A DNA stretch of 64,000 bases from an uncultured Eubacterium sp. (GCA_910584245.1 CAJTZF010000015.1:7030-71029), one strand, 5' to 3'. Shown: positions 34,026 through 42,995, counted from the stretch's first letter. Program-made: numbers and translations. Notes: a model not told the origin generated them from the sequence alone.

Positions 34026-34523
34026 ATGAAAACGATTACAAGCTTTACTGTGGACCACTGGAAGCTTTTACCCGGGGTGTATGTTTCTCGGAAGGACTGC
34101 ACCGGCACGGATATTGTGACAACGTTTGATATCCGCATGACAAGGCCAAATTTCGAGCCAGTTATGAACACAGCAGAGATTCACGCGATAGAGCATCTGG
34201 GCGCAACATTTTTGCGCAACCACCCCAAGATGGGAGAGAAGATCGTGTATTTCGGCCCAATGGGGTGCCGCACTGGCTTTTATCTTATTTTGGCAGGGGA
34301 TTATGAGTCCGCAGACATAGTACCTCTTTTGAAGGAAATGTTTACTTATATGAAAGATTACGAGGGGGATATACCCGGGGCTTCGCCGAAAGAATGCGGA
34401 AATTATCTGGATCTGAATTTGCCTATGGCAAAATACATCGCAAATAAATATTTGTCTGAAGTGCTGGATGGTATAACGGAGGACAGGCTCGTATATGCGT
34501 CGTCCGACCCGGTACAGGCATAA
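34026..34523 (+). CDS. luxS: S-ribosylhomocysteine lyase (autoinducer-2 synthesis)
   Basis: 165-residue metalloenzyme that cleaves S-ribosylhomocysteine to homocysteine and DPD, the precursor of AI-2; also part of methyl-cycle recycling. Metal ligands H53 and H57 (HAIEH) and C124 (KECGN), catalytic C81 in PMGCRTGFY. Complete length. AGGAGTGAGG precedes the ATG. No terminator separates it from ilvE, so it may be read from that promoter; pfs (mtnN) is not adjacent. Confidence 0.96.
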   Translation: MKTITSFTVDHWKLLPGVYVSRKDCTGTDIVTTFDIRMTRPNFEPVMNTAEIHAIEHLGATFLRNHPKMGEKIVYFGPMGCRTGFYLILAGDYESADIVPLLKEMFTYMKDYEGDIPGASPKECGNYLDLNLPMAKYIANKYLSEVLDGITEDRLVYASSDPVQA

Positions 34524-34619
34524 ACGTTTACTCCCAGGTATGGCGACCGATCCCCGTGTCATTATTTTTCGGTTTTTGCATATTTATAATAAAAAGAATG
34601 TAGTGCGGGAGCCATACGG

Positions 34620-35267
34620 ATGTTCGAGTGGGAAGGGCGAATTTCGGACAACAAAAGCATACAGGTAGTAAAAGCGGCACTTCCTTACCTGGATATCCCT
34701 GTAGGGAGCATCATTGATATAGAAGGGCTGCTTCGTGCTATTCGGAATTTCTGCCATCAGCGGGAACAAAAAATGATTGACATGTTCCTGAATTTTTTCA
34801 TGATGAAGCGCGTCATGTCAATGATGTCTGTTATGAATCAGATGAGTGAGGCTGGTGATGCTGGTGCTGCCGGAAATAGCATGGATGGGATGCTGAATAT
34901 GTTGAAAAGCCAAATGCCCAAGGAGCAGCAGGATATGTTTGACATGGTTTCAATGATGATGTCGGCAATGGCGGACGGCAGTGCAGAAAATAACGGGGAG
35001 GAAAATAGCGATGACGGGCCAGGAGGACATTTTCAAGAACATGCATCCAGTGAAAGCCCAGATTATCCGGGAGTTGGAGATGAAGACCAATGGGAAGGAT
35101 ATGAAGAGTATGATGCCGCTTATTATGGAAGCGATGCAGAAGCTGAAGATGCACAACCTTTCGTTTTCCCAGCAGGAGGTTACGGTCCTTTTAGGAATCT
35201 TGACAAAGGACATGAGTCCTGCGGAGAAGCAGAAGGTAGAAATGATGAAACGAGTAGTGAGCAATAG
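34620..35267 (+). CDS. Unrecognised Met-rich small protein; C-terminal part overlaps the next gene out of frame
   Basis: The frame opens with ATG 34620 behind CGGGAG and encodes a helical, Met-rich protein (MMKRVMSMMSVMNQMSEAG, MLNMLKSQMPKEQQDMFDMV). From about residue 130 the composition changes to acidic, low complexity (DEDQWEGYEEYDAAYYGS) exactly where it overlaps the frame of the next gene (257 bases). Two readings fit: a real overlapping tail, or a missing base just before 35012, after which the gene would stop at the ATGA that starts the neighbour. I do not recognise the family. Both genes lie between luxS and the xylanase. Confidence 0.55.
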   Translation: MFEWEGRISDNKSIQVVKAALPYLDIPVGSIIDIEGLLRAIRNFCHQREQKMIDMFLNFFMMKRVMSMMSVMNQMSEAGDAGAAGNSMDGMLNMLKSQMPKEQQDMFDMVSMMMSAMADGSAENNGEENSDDGPGGHFQEHASSESPDYPGVGDEDQWEGYEEYDAAYYGSDAEAEDAQPFVFPAGGYGPFRNLDKGHESCGEAEGRNDETSSEQ

Positions 35268-35283
35268 AACAAGAAATAGTTAA
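35011..35283 (+). CDS. Small helical protein of unknown function
   Basis: 90 residues starting MTGQEDIFKNMHPVKAQIIR, with GGGAGG eight to ten bases upstream of ATG 35011. The sequence forms plausible amphipathic helices (MKSMMPLIMEAMQKLKMHN, SFSQQEVTVLLGILTKDM) and ends in a basic tail. Like the preceding gene it is Met/Lys-rich, so the two may be related or interacting. It overlaps that gene over 257 bases in another frame; this frame looks like the genuinely selected one in the overlap. Function unknown. Confidence 0.65.
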   Translation: MTGQEDIFKNMHPVKAQIIRELEMKTNGKDMKSMMPLIMEAMQKLKMHNLSFSQQEVTVLLGILTKDMSPAEKQKVEMMKRVVSNRTRNS

Positions 35284-35377
35284 GTAAGCCAAAGACAGCA
35301 GATGGACAGTGAGCAAGATGTTCAGGAAAGAGTGGGATAAGGTTTCGCTTATACACGGAAAGGAAATAGAGGATAAT

Positions 35378-37168
35378 ATGACGAAAAGGATGACGAAGGC
35401 GGTTGCGGTTTCAATGGCCTGCACGATGCTGGCAGGATCTGTTGGGATTTTTCCGGCGGATGAGGCCCGGGCGGCTGCCGGGCCGAAGCTGAGTAAAAAA
35501 AGTATCACGCTCAAGAAAGGAAAGTCAAAGAAAGTTCAATTGAAAAATAAGGCGGGTGTAAAAAAAATAAAATGGAGTGTCAGCAATAAAAAAGTTGTAC
35601 AGCTCAAAGGAAAGAGCGGGGCCGCGACAGTCAAAGGGTTAAAAGCGGGATCTGCGAAACTCACCTGCCGGTTTGTTTACAGAGGGAAATCGAAAAAACT
35701 TGTGTGTAAGCTAATTGTTAAACAAACGTCGCAGCCAAAAGGTGGGGCCTCTGCGGCCGTATCGTCATCCTTACCGTCAGCAGCTGTTCCGGGAACGCCT
35801 GCGCCGGCTGCTTCCCAGCAGCCGCCGGTGTCCAGTAACCCAGGGCAATCAGAAAATCCGGCAGCTACGAATACACCGGAGCCGATTCCGGTTATGGAAG
35901 ATATTGATGCAAATGCCACGTATGACATTCAGGGAAGCTTAAAAAGCGCGCTGGGACGGTTCTTTGGTAATGTAGGAACGTCCGTGAATATTTTCCAGCT
36001 GGATTCGTCACAGAGTCCGTTTCAGGATGATAAAGGGGCAATGTTTGAATTTACGAAGAATCAGTATAACAGCATTACTCCGGAAAATGAGTCGAAACCG
36101 TGCAGGCTTCTTAATATGGGAACCGATTTTTCGGATTACTTTTCGACCGATTTTGAGGCTGAAACGATGCCCGTCTCTGAAGCGAAGGCAAATAAATATT
36201 ATTATGTGCCAGATAATTATAAGGAAGAGGTATGTCCGAAAATAAATTATTCCCAGTTTGACGACTATATGAAGAAGGCGGCGGAAAGCGGGCTTCGCAT
36301 TCGCTTTCACGCATTTGTCTGGCACCAGCAAACCCCGAAATGGCTTTTTAAGGAAAATTATAAGGCAGATGGTGACTGGGTTACTCCAGACGTGATGAAT
36401 GCAAGAATGGAATACTACATTAAATCTGTGATCCGGTATATTTGTATGAGAGAAGAGGAGAACGGATGGGGAGATGTCATTTACTGTTATGATGTGGCGA
36501 ATGAATATTTCCACAACAACGATGGCAAAGATGAGGACGGCAATTTCATTAAGTCGTACTGGGACGAGGTGTACTATCCGGACAACAAGATCAATGAGAA
36601 ATCGGGGGCGTATACGCAGACGACAGAGCCGGTATATATTAAGAGCGCATTTGCGTATGCCAGGGAGATGCTTGACAGCTACGGCAAGCAGAATGTGACC
36701 CTGTTTTACAATGACTACAATACGTACCAGGTAACGGAAAATATTATTTCTATGGTGGAATATATAAATAAGGAAGGGACAATCTGTGACGGGGTGGGTA
36801 TGCAGAGCCACCTGGATGTCAGCTACCCTTCTGTTGCGGCTTATACTGCTGCCCTTACGAAATTTCTTGCCTGTGACTTTATTCACCAAGTCCAGATCAC
36901 GGAGCTGGATGTAACGGCATATCCGAACAAGAGAAAAACATTGGACGACCAGATGGCATATTACTATGACCTGATGAAATCCATTCTCAACGTGCGCAAG
37001 CAGTATCCGGAAAAGATGACCGGTTTGACCTTCTGGGGACTGTATGATAGTTTTTCCTGGAGGAGAGATGGAAGACCATTGTTGTTTGAAAGCACATCTA
37101 AGGCGAAGGGCGTCTATTATAAAGTGCTTCAGGCAGCGGCGGAGAGCGAGAAGGAACTTGGCAAATAA
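35378..37168 (+). CDS. Secreted GH10 endo-xylanase with N-terminal Ig-like (BIG2) domain
   Basis: 596-residue secreted enzyme that hydrolyses beta-1,4-xylan. Signal peptide with cleavage near EARA-AAG (~32); Lys-rich BIG2-like domain (~36-116); Ser/Pro/Ala linker (~117-170); GH10 barrel (~185-590). Acid/base E376 in YDVANEYFHN and nucleophile E509 in QITELDV; substrate-site motifs RFHAFVWHQQTP and FWGLYDSFSW. The second catalytic motif DVANE differs slightly from the usual DVVNE. ATG 35378 has an AGAGGA site and gives a normal signal peptide; the longer reading would put 23 polar residues in front of it. The BIG2 domain suggests attachment to the cell surface or substrate. Confidence 0.93.
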   Translation: MTKRMTKAVAVSMACTMLAGSVGIFPADEARAAAGPKLSKKSITLKKGKSKKVQLKNKAGVKKIKWSVSNKKVVQLKGKSGAATVKGLKAGSAKLTCRFVYRGKSKKLVCKLIVKQTSQPKGGASAAVSSSLPSAAVPGTPAPAASQQPPVSSNPGQSENPAATNTPEPIPVMEDIDANATYDIQGSLKSALGRFFGNVGTSVNIFQLDSSQSPFQDDKGAMFEFTKNQYNSITPENESKPCRLLNMGTDFSDYFSTDFEAETMPVSEAKANKYYYVPDNYKEEVCPKINYSQFDDYMKKAAESGLRIRFHAFVWHQQTPKWLFKENYKADGDWVTPDVMNARMEYYIKSVIRYICMREEENGWGDVIYCYDVANEYFHNNDGKDEDGNFIKSYWDEVYYPDNKINEKSGAYTQTTEPVYIKSAFAYAREMLDSYGKQNVTLFYNDYNTYQVTENIISMVEYINKEGTICDGVGMQSHLDVSYPSVAAYTAALTKFLACDFIHQVQITELDVTAYPNKRKTLDDQMAYYYDLMKSILNVRKQYPEKMTGLTFWGLYDSFSWRRDGRPLLFESTSKAKGVYYKVLQAAAESEKELGK

Positions 37169-37200
37169 TGGAGAATATTCTCTGATCTAATTGAAATTCG

Positions 37201-37226
37201 GGCGGTACCGTTGGGTGCCGCCTTTT
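37201..37226 (+). terminator. Intrinsic terminator of the xylanase gene
   Basis: 9-bp stem GGCGGTACC / GGTGCCGCC with one G-T pair, 4-base loop, then TTTT. Confidence 0.88.
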
Positions 37227-37242
37227 CCACAATGATATATTT

Positions 37243-37276
37243 TTTAAGGATTATTTAATATTTAACATGCTATACT
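37243..37276 (+). promoter_or_regulatory. Candidate promoter of the FtsX/MacB exporter operon
   Basis: -10 TATACT (37271-37276) with a poor -35 GGATTA (37248-37253). TTTAA repeats at 37243 and 37254 (11-base spacing) and again at 37261 over the -35 region; these could be a site for the response regulator encoded at 40503. Low certainty. Confidence 0.35.
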
Positions 37277-37318
37277 ACCTTTACAAAACCAAAAGTTTGG
37301 TCGAAAAGGGGGAAAAAC

Positions 37319-39679
37319 ATGTACTTTCGAATTTTAAAAAAAGATCTAAAGAGAAAGCGGACGATGAACGCAATTCTGCTGGTTTTTATTATTTTGGCAT
37401 CGACCTTTATCGCCAGCAGTGTAAACAATATGACGGCGGTCATGACGGCGCTGGACCGCTATTTTGACAAGGCGGAGGTGCCGGATTACGCGTTTTGCCT
37501 GACGAGTAAAGAGGAGACAGATAAGCTCGTCCGTATGCTGGAAGAGCATTCCTATGAGTTTCGGTGCCAGGAGCTTTTACAGGCAAACCCAGCAGAAATC
37601 AAGATGAAGGGGGAGCCATTTGATTATGCGAACAGCCTTTGCCTTTGCAGGCTTCAGCCGGGGAAAATGATCCGGATCTTTGATGCCAATGACAGGGAGC
37701 TGACAGAGATCCGGGATGGAGAGATTTATCTGACGGCGGAAATCACGAATAGGCCGGACAACTATTTGCAGATCGGCGATACAGTGGAGATAACAGTCGG
37801 CCATAAGACGAAACGGTTTACCGTGGCAGGAAGTACAAAGGATGCGGTTTTTGGCTCATCAATGGCCGGTATTACCAGGTTTTTGATCAGCGAAAACGAT
37901 TATCTCGAGCTCAGCGCGGAAGAAGCGGCGTCTTTTTATGATTTTGTCGGTGTTTATACGGATGATGGAGCATTTATGGACCGTTTCAATGAATCCGGGG
38001 TTAATGTTACGATGAATATGGACCGGAGTGCAAACAAAAGCATGTATCTTATGGACATGGTTGCAGCGGCTGTTATGATAATTGTCAGTGTGTGCCTTAT
38101 TTTGATTTCAATGGTGATTCTCCGGTTTACCATTCATTTTACGATGAGCGAAGAGTTTCGGGAAATCGGCGTAATGAAGGCGATCGGAATCGGTAATGTG
38201 AAGATTCGCGGGCTTTATATCATAAAATATCTTGTTATTTCCGTTGTGGGGGGAATGATAGGATTTGTGGCAAGCGTGCCATTTGGAAACCGTATGCTCC
38301 GCGACGTATCCCAAAAGATTATATTGGACGGAGGAGATAATTACTATTTGAACCTTCTTTGTGTTGTCTCTGTTGTGGCGGTTGTTGAGCTGTTTTGCTA
38401 TTTTTGTACGAGGGGTGTAAAACAGTTTGCTCCAATTGAGGCCATCCGCAATGGTGAAAAGGGGCAACGGTACCGGAGAAAAAGTGTTATAACACTGGAG
38501 GGTTCCAGGCTTGCACCAGTCATATTTATGGCGGCAAATGATATTTTAAGCGATATCCGGCGGTTTGCAGCTATGGTCCTGATTTTTATTTTAGGAATGT
38601 TGCTTGTTATTATACCAGTGAATACGATAAATACGCTTCAATCCGACGGACTGATTACCTTATTCAATATGGCGGAATGCGACCATGTCATTAGCGGGGA
38701 GCTATTTTACACAGCGGAGGGGAATAGCCGAGCCCAGATTGAACAGCAGCTGCGAGATTTACGTAAGCGGCTTTCAGAGGAAAACATAGAAGCGGATGTT
38801 TTCCAGGAGATTATGTTTAAAATGACGATTTCATTTGGGGAAAAACGGTCGTCTTCCCTGGCATTCCAGGGGATCGGGGATATTACGACAGACCGGTACG
38901 AGTATTTGGAGGGCACGGCGCCGCAGGGCAGGGATGAGGTGGCGGTCTCCCATCTCATATCGGATGCCATAGGCGCCAGAATCGGTGATACGGTACAAAT
39001 CAAACACGGTGAGACGGAGGAGAAATATATCGTGACGGCCATTTACCAAACGATGAATAATCTGGGGGAGGGGATTCGGTTCCATCCAGATGCGGAACTC
39101 GATTTCAGCTATGCGGGCGGCTCCTTTGGCAGACAGATCACCTATAGGGATGACCCGGATAAAGAGGAACGAAATAGCAGGAAGGAGCTTTTGAAGAGTA
39201 TATGTGACGAAAGCAAGGTGTTCACGGCCGGGGAGTATATAAATGAAATGATCGGTGATATAGCCGGACAATTTCAGGGACTCAAACAGTTTATATTAGT
39301 AATTGTCCTGTGTATAAACATATTAGTCACCGTACTTATGGTCAAGAGTTTTATTGCGAAAGAGAAGGGGGAAATCGCCGTGTTGAAGGCGATCGGATTT
39401 CGAAATACATCGCTTGTCCTTTGGCAGACCGTTCGGATCGGCATAATTTTATTTGTATCTGTCATCGTTGGTGTGTTGCTCGGACAGCCCGTCTCGGAAG
39501 TATCATCGGGGCAGGCATTTAAAATGATGGGGGCATATAGTATCCAGTTTGACATCGCGCCATTTGAAGTATATGTTTTGTACCCGGCAGTTGTGTTCGG
39601 GGTCACCGTCTTAGCCGCCATGCTTGCGGCATTGCAGGTCCGCTCGATTCCAACGGCGCAAATTTCGAATAATGAATAA
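37319..39679 (+). CDS. FtsX-type ABC permease (large)
   Basis: 786 residues. N-terminal helix (~17-37), a long extracytoplasmic domain (~40-240), an FtsX membrane domain (~245-380 with EEFREIGVMKAIGIG), a middle helix (~410-430), a second extracytoplasmic domain (~440-655), and a C-terminal FtsX domain (~660-780 with KEKGEIAVLKAIGFRNTSLVL). This duplicated layout is that of large FtsX permeases such as the YtrF/SalY or LolC-like exporters with two external domains. GGGGGAAA precedes the ATG. Partner of the ATPase 20 bases downstream. Probably exports or removes a peptide or lipid; substrate unknown. Confidence 0.88.
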   Translation: MYFRILKKDLKRKRTMNAILLVFIILASTFIASSVNNMTAVMTALDRYFDKAEVPDYAFCLTSKEETDKLVRMLEEHSYEFRCQELLQANPAEIKMKGEPFDYANSLCLCRLQPGKMIRIFDANDRELTEIRDGEIYLTAEITNRPDNYLQIGDTVEITVGHKTKRFTVAGSTKDAVFGSSMAGITRFLISENDYLELSAEEAASFYDFVGVYTDDGAFMDRFNESGVNVTMNMDRSANKSMYLMDMVAAAVMIIVSVCLILISMVILRFTIHFTMSEEFREIGVMKAIGIGNVKIRGLYIIKYLVISVVGGMIGFVASVPFGNRMLRDVSQKIILDGGDNYYLNLLCVVSVVAVVELFCYFCTRGVKQFAPIEAIRNGEKGQRYRRKSVITLEGSRLAPVIFMAANDILSDIRRFAAMVLIFILGMLLVIIPVNTINTLQSDGLITLFNMAECDHVISGELFYTAEGNSRAQIEQQLRDLRKRLSEENIEADVFQEIMFKMTISFGEKRSSSLAFQGIGDITTDRYEYLEGTAPQGRDEVAVSHLISDAIGARIGDTVQIKHGETEEKYIVTAIYQTMNNLGEGIRFHPDAELDFSYAGGSFGRQITYRDDPDKEERNSRKELLKSICDESKVFTAGEYINEMIGDIAGQFQGLKQFILVIVLCINILVTVLMVKSFIAKEKGEIAVLKAIGFRNTSLVLWQTVRIGIILFVSVIVGVLLGQPVSEVSSGQAFKMMGAYSIQFDIAPFEVYVLYPAVVFGVTVLAAMLAALQVRSIPTAQISNNE

Positions 39680-39699
39680 AAAATGAGGAGGCAAAAGGC

Positions 39700-40467
39700 A
39701 TGGAAGCGATCTTAAATGTAAAGAATTTGTGTAAAACTTATATTGTAAACAAGTGTCAGAACAACGTATTAAAAAATGTGAACTTTGCTGTTTCAAGTGG
39801 AGAAATGGTGGCAGTCATGGGGCCATCCGGGTCTGGAAAATCAACATTGCTTTATACCGTATCGGGAATGGACGACGTAACAGCGGGCGAAGTGCGTTTC
39901 TGCGGAACCGATATCGTTGGGTTGTCCCAGAAAGAGCTGGCCGGACTGCGGCTGGACGAGATGGGGTTTATTTTTCAGCAAATGTATATGCTAAAAAATC
40001 TCACCGTACTTGACAATATTATTTTGCCGTCCTGCCAGTCAAAAAAGAATACGGCCGGGCGCAAGGAGAAGGTGAGGTATGGACAGGAGCTTATGCGGAA
40101 ACTGGGCATTATAGATATCGCCGATAACGATATTAATGAGGTGTCAGGTGGACAGCTTCAGCGCGCGTGTATTTGCCGGAGTATGATAAACCATCCCAAA
40201 ATGATTTTTGCAGATGAGCCGACTGGAGCGCTAAACCGTTCGTCGTCGGAGGAGGTTATGGAGGAATTGTCCAAGCTTAATGCCGAGGGGACGACGATCA
40301 TGCTCGTCACACACGATGTAAAGGTGGCGGCGAAATGTACACGGGTGCTTTATATTGTAGATGGGAATATTAAGGGGGAGCACCATTTAGGCGCTTATAC
40401 ATCATGTGCGGAATTGAGGGAACGGGAGCGCTCTTTGAATAACTGGTTACTGGAGCTTGGATGGTAA
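39700..40467 (+). CDS. MacB-type ABC transporter ATPase
   Basis: 255-residue ATPase: Walker A GPSGSGKSTLLY, Q-loop FIFQQMYMLKNLTVLDNIILP, signature VSGGQLQRACICR, Walker B MIFADEPTGALN, switch His VTHDVK. The D-loop reads GALN rather than GALD, a mild deviation. AGGAGG precedes the ATG. With the permease upstream and the two-component system downstream it forms an exporter module of the kind used against antimicrobial peptides. Confidence 0.93.
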   Translation: MEAILNVKNLCKTYIVNKCQNNVLKNVNFAVSSGEMVAVMGPSGSGKSTLLYTVSGMDDVTAGEVRFCGTDIVGLSQKELAGLRLDEMGFIFQQMYMLKNLTVLDNIILPSCQSKKNTAGRKEKVRYGQELMRKLGIIDIADNDINEVSGGQLQRACICRSMINHPKMIFADEPTGALNRSSSEEVMEELSKLNAEGTTIMLVTHDVKVAAKCTRVLYIVDGNIKGEHHLGAYTSCAELRERERSLNNWLLELGW

Positions 40468-40502
40468 GGCATTTGCGGCGGCGCATGGGGAAGGAGGAAC
40501 AC

Positions 40503-41165
40503 ATGACAGATATTTTAATTGTGGAGGATCACAAAGAGCTTTTCGGTTTGCTGCGGGATTTTCTGTCGGCAGAGGGCTATGTTGTCCGGATCGCCGAAAC
40601 CGGGGAGCAGGCCTTGCAGCTGTATGAAGAATACGGCGCAAGGCTTCTTGTGCTCGATATTTTGCTGCCGGGCATGGATGGTTTTGCCGTCTGCCGGAAA
40701 ATCCGGGAAAGCAGCAATACGCCGATTTTGATTGTGAGCGCGAGGACAGAAAAGGAGGACAAGCTAAACGGGTTGTTTTCCGGCGCGGATGACTATATAG
40801 AAAAGCCATATGATATTGATATTATGATTGCAAAGATTAAGGGCATCTTCCAAAGAAGATATGCGCTGGATGTAATTGCGGACGGCGATTTGCAGTTAAA
40901 AAAGGGAGACCGGGCCGCGCTGTTAAGAGGAGAGGAACTGGAGCTGACAACGAAAGAGTTTGATCTGCTTCTGCTGCTCATGGAAAACAAAGGGAAGGTG
41001 CTGCATAAAGAATATATATTTAACCAGGTGTGGGGACTGGACAGTTGTTCGGAGCCGCAGACATTGACCGTGCATATTAAATGGCTTCGGCAAAAAATTG
41101 AGGTGGATCCAAAGCATCCGAAACGGATCATAACCGTATGGGGAGTGGGGTATCAGTTTGTATGA
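40503..41165 (+). CDS. OmpR/PhoB-type response regulator
   Basis: 220 residues: receiver (acidic pocket EDH, phospho-acceptor D52 in LVLDILLPGMDG, K in YIEKPYD) and winged helix (LTTKEFDLLLLLMENKG, TVHIKWLRQKIE). ATG 40503 is chosen because AAGGAGG lies five bases upstream; the longer frame would start inside the ATPase gene. Coupled by ATGA to its kinase. Confidence 0.92.
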   Translation: MTDILIVEDHKELFGLLRDFLSAEGYVVRIAETGEQALQLYEEYGARLLVLDILLPGMDGFAVCRKIRESSNTPILIVSARTEKEDKLNGLFSGADDYIEKPYDIDIMIAKIKGIFQRRYALDVIADGDLQLKKGDRAALLRGEELELTTKEFDLLLLLMENKGKVLHKEYIFNQVWGLDSCSEPQTLTVHIKWLRQKIEVDPKHPKRIITVWGVGYQFV

Positions 41166-42406
41166 GAAAATGGAACCAGTGGATTGTAGTTGTCATCGTA
41201 TTTTTATTATGTATGTTTATTGGGGGTAATTTTTTTCTCGTATCCTATCTTCCGGTTTCCCAGGAAAGGCAATACCGGGTTGAAGTGGGCAGGCTGGCGA
41301 GAGAGATAGAAGAGGGGGGATTGGACCAGGTTCACTTGTCTAAGTGTAGCTATGTGACGCATATACAGCGGCGGGATGGTGGTGACGCTGCCTTTTTTGA
41401 TGCGAATAGCGACTATGTGATCCGGGTGATCAATGGAGAGATGTATCGGTTCGACTATGTGTTGCGGCCGGCGGAGGAACGCTACAACATCGTTATTGCA
41501 GTGAATGTGGTTTTTGTGGGACTGTCTTTTTTGTTGCTGGCAATCATGCTTTATATTCGGGAAAAGATATTGAAGCCTTTTTTTCAGCTCCGCGACATTC
41601 CCTATGAGCTTTCAAAGGGAAATTTGACAGTGCCGCTCAAAGAGAACAAAAATCGGTATTTCGGTCGTTTTGTATGGGGGGTCGATCTTCTGCGGGAGAC
41701 GCTTGAGCAGCGCAGGCAGCGTGAACTCGAGCTGCATCGGGAGAAGAAGACGCTTGTGCTTTCCATTTCCCACGATATAAAAACACCTCTTTCTGCAATA
41801 AAGCTCTATGCCAGGGCTCTTTCCCGGGGACTTTACGAAGAATCGGGCAGGGCGGCTGAAATTGCTGGTTGTATTGAGGCGAAGACGAGCGAGATCGAGC
41901 GGTTTGTCTCCCAGATCATTCAGGCATCGAACGAGGGATTTCTTGATATAAGAGTAGAAACGGGGGAGTTCTATTTGTCGGAGCTGGTAGATAGTGTGGA
42001 GGTATATTATAAAGAGAAGCTGGCGATTGCTAGAATTTCATTTTCAGTAGGGGACTATGAAGATTGTATACTTAAAGGGGACCGGGAGCGGGCGGCTGAG
42101 GTGATCCAAAATACGATGGAGAATGCAATTAAATATGGCGATGGCGGCAGCATTGAGATTGTATTTTCAGAAGAGGAGGACTGCCGGCTCGTGACAGTCC
42201 GAAATAGCGGCTGCACGTTGCCCGCAGGGGAACTTCCCCATATTTTTGACAGCTTTTGGCGCGGTTCCAATACCGGCAGCCATCCGGGCAGCGGACTTGG
42301 ATTGTATATTTGCCGCCAGATTATGCACAAGATGGACGGAGAAATTTTTGCACAGATGGAAGGGGGGTGCATGTGCATGACGGCGGTATTTCGGAAAGTA
42401 GGATAG
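41162..42406 (+). CDS. Sensor histidine kinase
   Basis: 414 residues: membrane helices at ~8-28 and ~110-132 with a short (~80-residue) extracytoplasmic sensor, a HAMP-like linker, HisKA with H204 in LSISHDIKTPLSAIKLYAR and an ATPase domain (NTMENAIKYGD, HIFDSFWRGSN, GSGLGLYICRQIM). The ATG overlaps the regulator stop. Forms a four-gene module permease-ATPase-regulator-kinase (37319-42406), so the exporter is probably induced by its own substrate. Confidence 0.92.
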   Translation: MRKWNQWIVVVIVFLLCMFIGGNFFLVSYLPVSQERQYRVEVGRLAREIEEGGLDQVHLSKCSYVTHIQRRDGGDAAFFDANSDYVIRVINGEMYRFDYVLRPAEERYNIVIAVNVVFVGLSFLLLAIMLYIREKILKPFFQLRDIPYELSKGNLTVPLKENKNRYFGRFVWGVDLLRETLEQRRQRELELHREKKTLVLSISHDIKTPLSAIKLYARALSRGLYEESGRAAEIAGCIEAKTSEIERFVSQIIQASNEGFLDIRVETGEFYLSELVDSVEVYYKEKLAIARISFSVGDYEDCILKGDRERAAEVIQNTMENAIKYGDGGSIEIVFSEEEDCRLVTVRNSGCTLPAGELPHIFDSFWRGSNTGSHPGSGLGLYICRQIMHKMDGEIFAQMEGGCMCMTAVFRKVG

Positions 42407-42739
42407 AAAGGAAAAAATTTTTATTTGAACTTATGATGTAAAATTAAGTATGGTACTTAATCTCCATATATGTTACAATAAATAGATAAAAATGTAGATA
42501 AAAAGGAAATCAAACGTGTTAGGAAAACATGATATATTTTACTGTCCCTTTTCTTAAAGCTGAGTTTTCTGAAAGTAATATCACAAATCAATTAATTAAA
42601 TTAGGAACATTATTTACAGAAATACGGTGTGTTATCTTACTTTGAGCCTACAGCATCTTCTTTTTTGATATGACTTTTGACTTGGATTTGCTCCCTGCAT
42701 GGGGGCATTAAGCAGGGACCAATGTAGGGGAGGAAATTT
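42407..42739 (+). other. AT-rich gap without a clear gene
   Basis: 333 bases, markedly AT-rich. A possible -10 (TACAAT) lies near 42474. One short frame (ATG 42529, 38 codons, MIYFTVPFLKAEFSE start) has a poorly placed AGGA; I do not count it. A hairpin lies at the right end (42692-42718). Confidence 0.5.
42692..42718 (+). promoter_or_regulatory. Hairpin in the leader of a small gene
   Basis: TCCCTGC (42692-42698) and GCAGGGA (42712-42718) form a perfect 7-bp stem with a 13-base loop containing GGGGG. It ends 8 bases before the GGGGAGGA ribosome site of the small gene at 42740 and has no T run, so it is more likely a translational or stability element than a terminator. Confidence 0.4.
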
Positions 42740-42916
42740 ATGGATAGAGAACAATTAGCATTAGAGCTGGCAATTATAAAGTTGCGTAGCTCTAACATAC
42801 AAACAGATCAACCGATGAGACAGCTTTCCCGATATTATCACGAGATAAAAGGTTATATGAATATTCAAGATACTCAAAAAGACTCAAAAAATACTAAAAA
42901 CCCACTTTCAGAATGA
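42740..42916 (+). CDS. Small protein of unknown function (58 residues)
   Basis: Starts MDREQLALELAIIKLRSSNI and ends in a Lys/Asn/Ser-rich tail. A strong GGGGAGGA lies seven bases before the ATG, which supports translation. Residues 1-40 look like two amphipathic helices; the tail (DTQKDSKNTKN) is likely disordered. No family recognised. It sits just upstream of the CIRCE-controlled clpB promoter and is not obviously part of either neighbouring operon. Confidence 0.55.
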   Translation: MDREQLALELAIIKLRSSNIQTDQPMRQLSRYYHEIKGYMNIQDTQKDSKNTKNPLSE

Positions 42917-42953
42917 CGATATTCCCCCATTAAAATTAAAAAATGTTATTTTG

Positions 42954-42980
42954 TTAGCACTCACTATTGACGAGTGCTAA
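42954..42980 (+). promoter_or_regulatory. CIRCE element (HrcA operator)
   Basis: TTAGCACTC, 9 bases, GAGTGCTAA: a perfect match to the CIRCE consensus. It overlaps the -35 box of the clpB promoter. HrcA binds this element and releases it on heat or protein-folding stress. Confidence 0.97.
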
Positions 42981-42995
42981 CAAATGTGTTATAAC
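42967..42995 (+). promoter_or_regulatory. Promoter of clpB
   Basis: TTGACG (42967-42972, inside CIRCE), 17-base spacer, TATAAC (42990-42995). Leader of about 70 bases to the ATG. Confidence 0.75.

Noticed and set aside
36008..36889. 293-codon minus-strand frame inside the GH10 gene
   Set aside because: Antisense of a conserved catalytic domain; codon pattern is explained by the sense gene.
42529..42645. 38-codon frame starting MIYFTVPFLKAEF
   Set aside because: Ribosome site poorly placed, no visible domain and lies in AT-rich sequence where short frames are expected.
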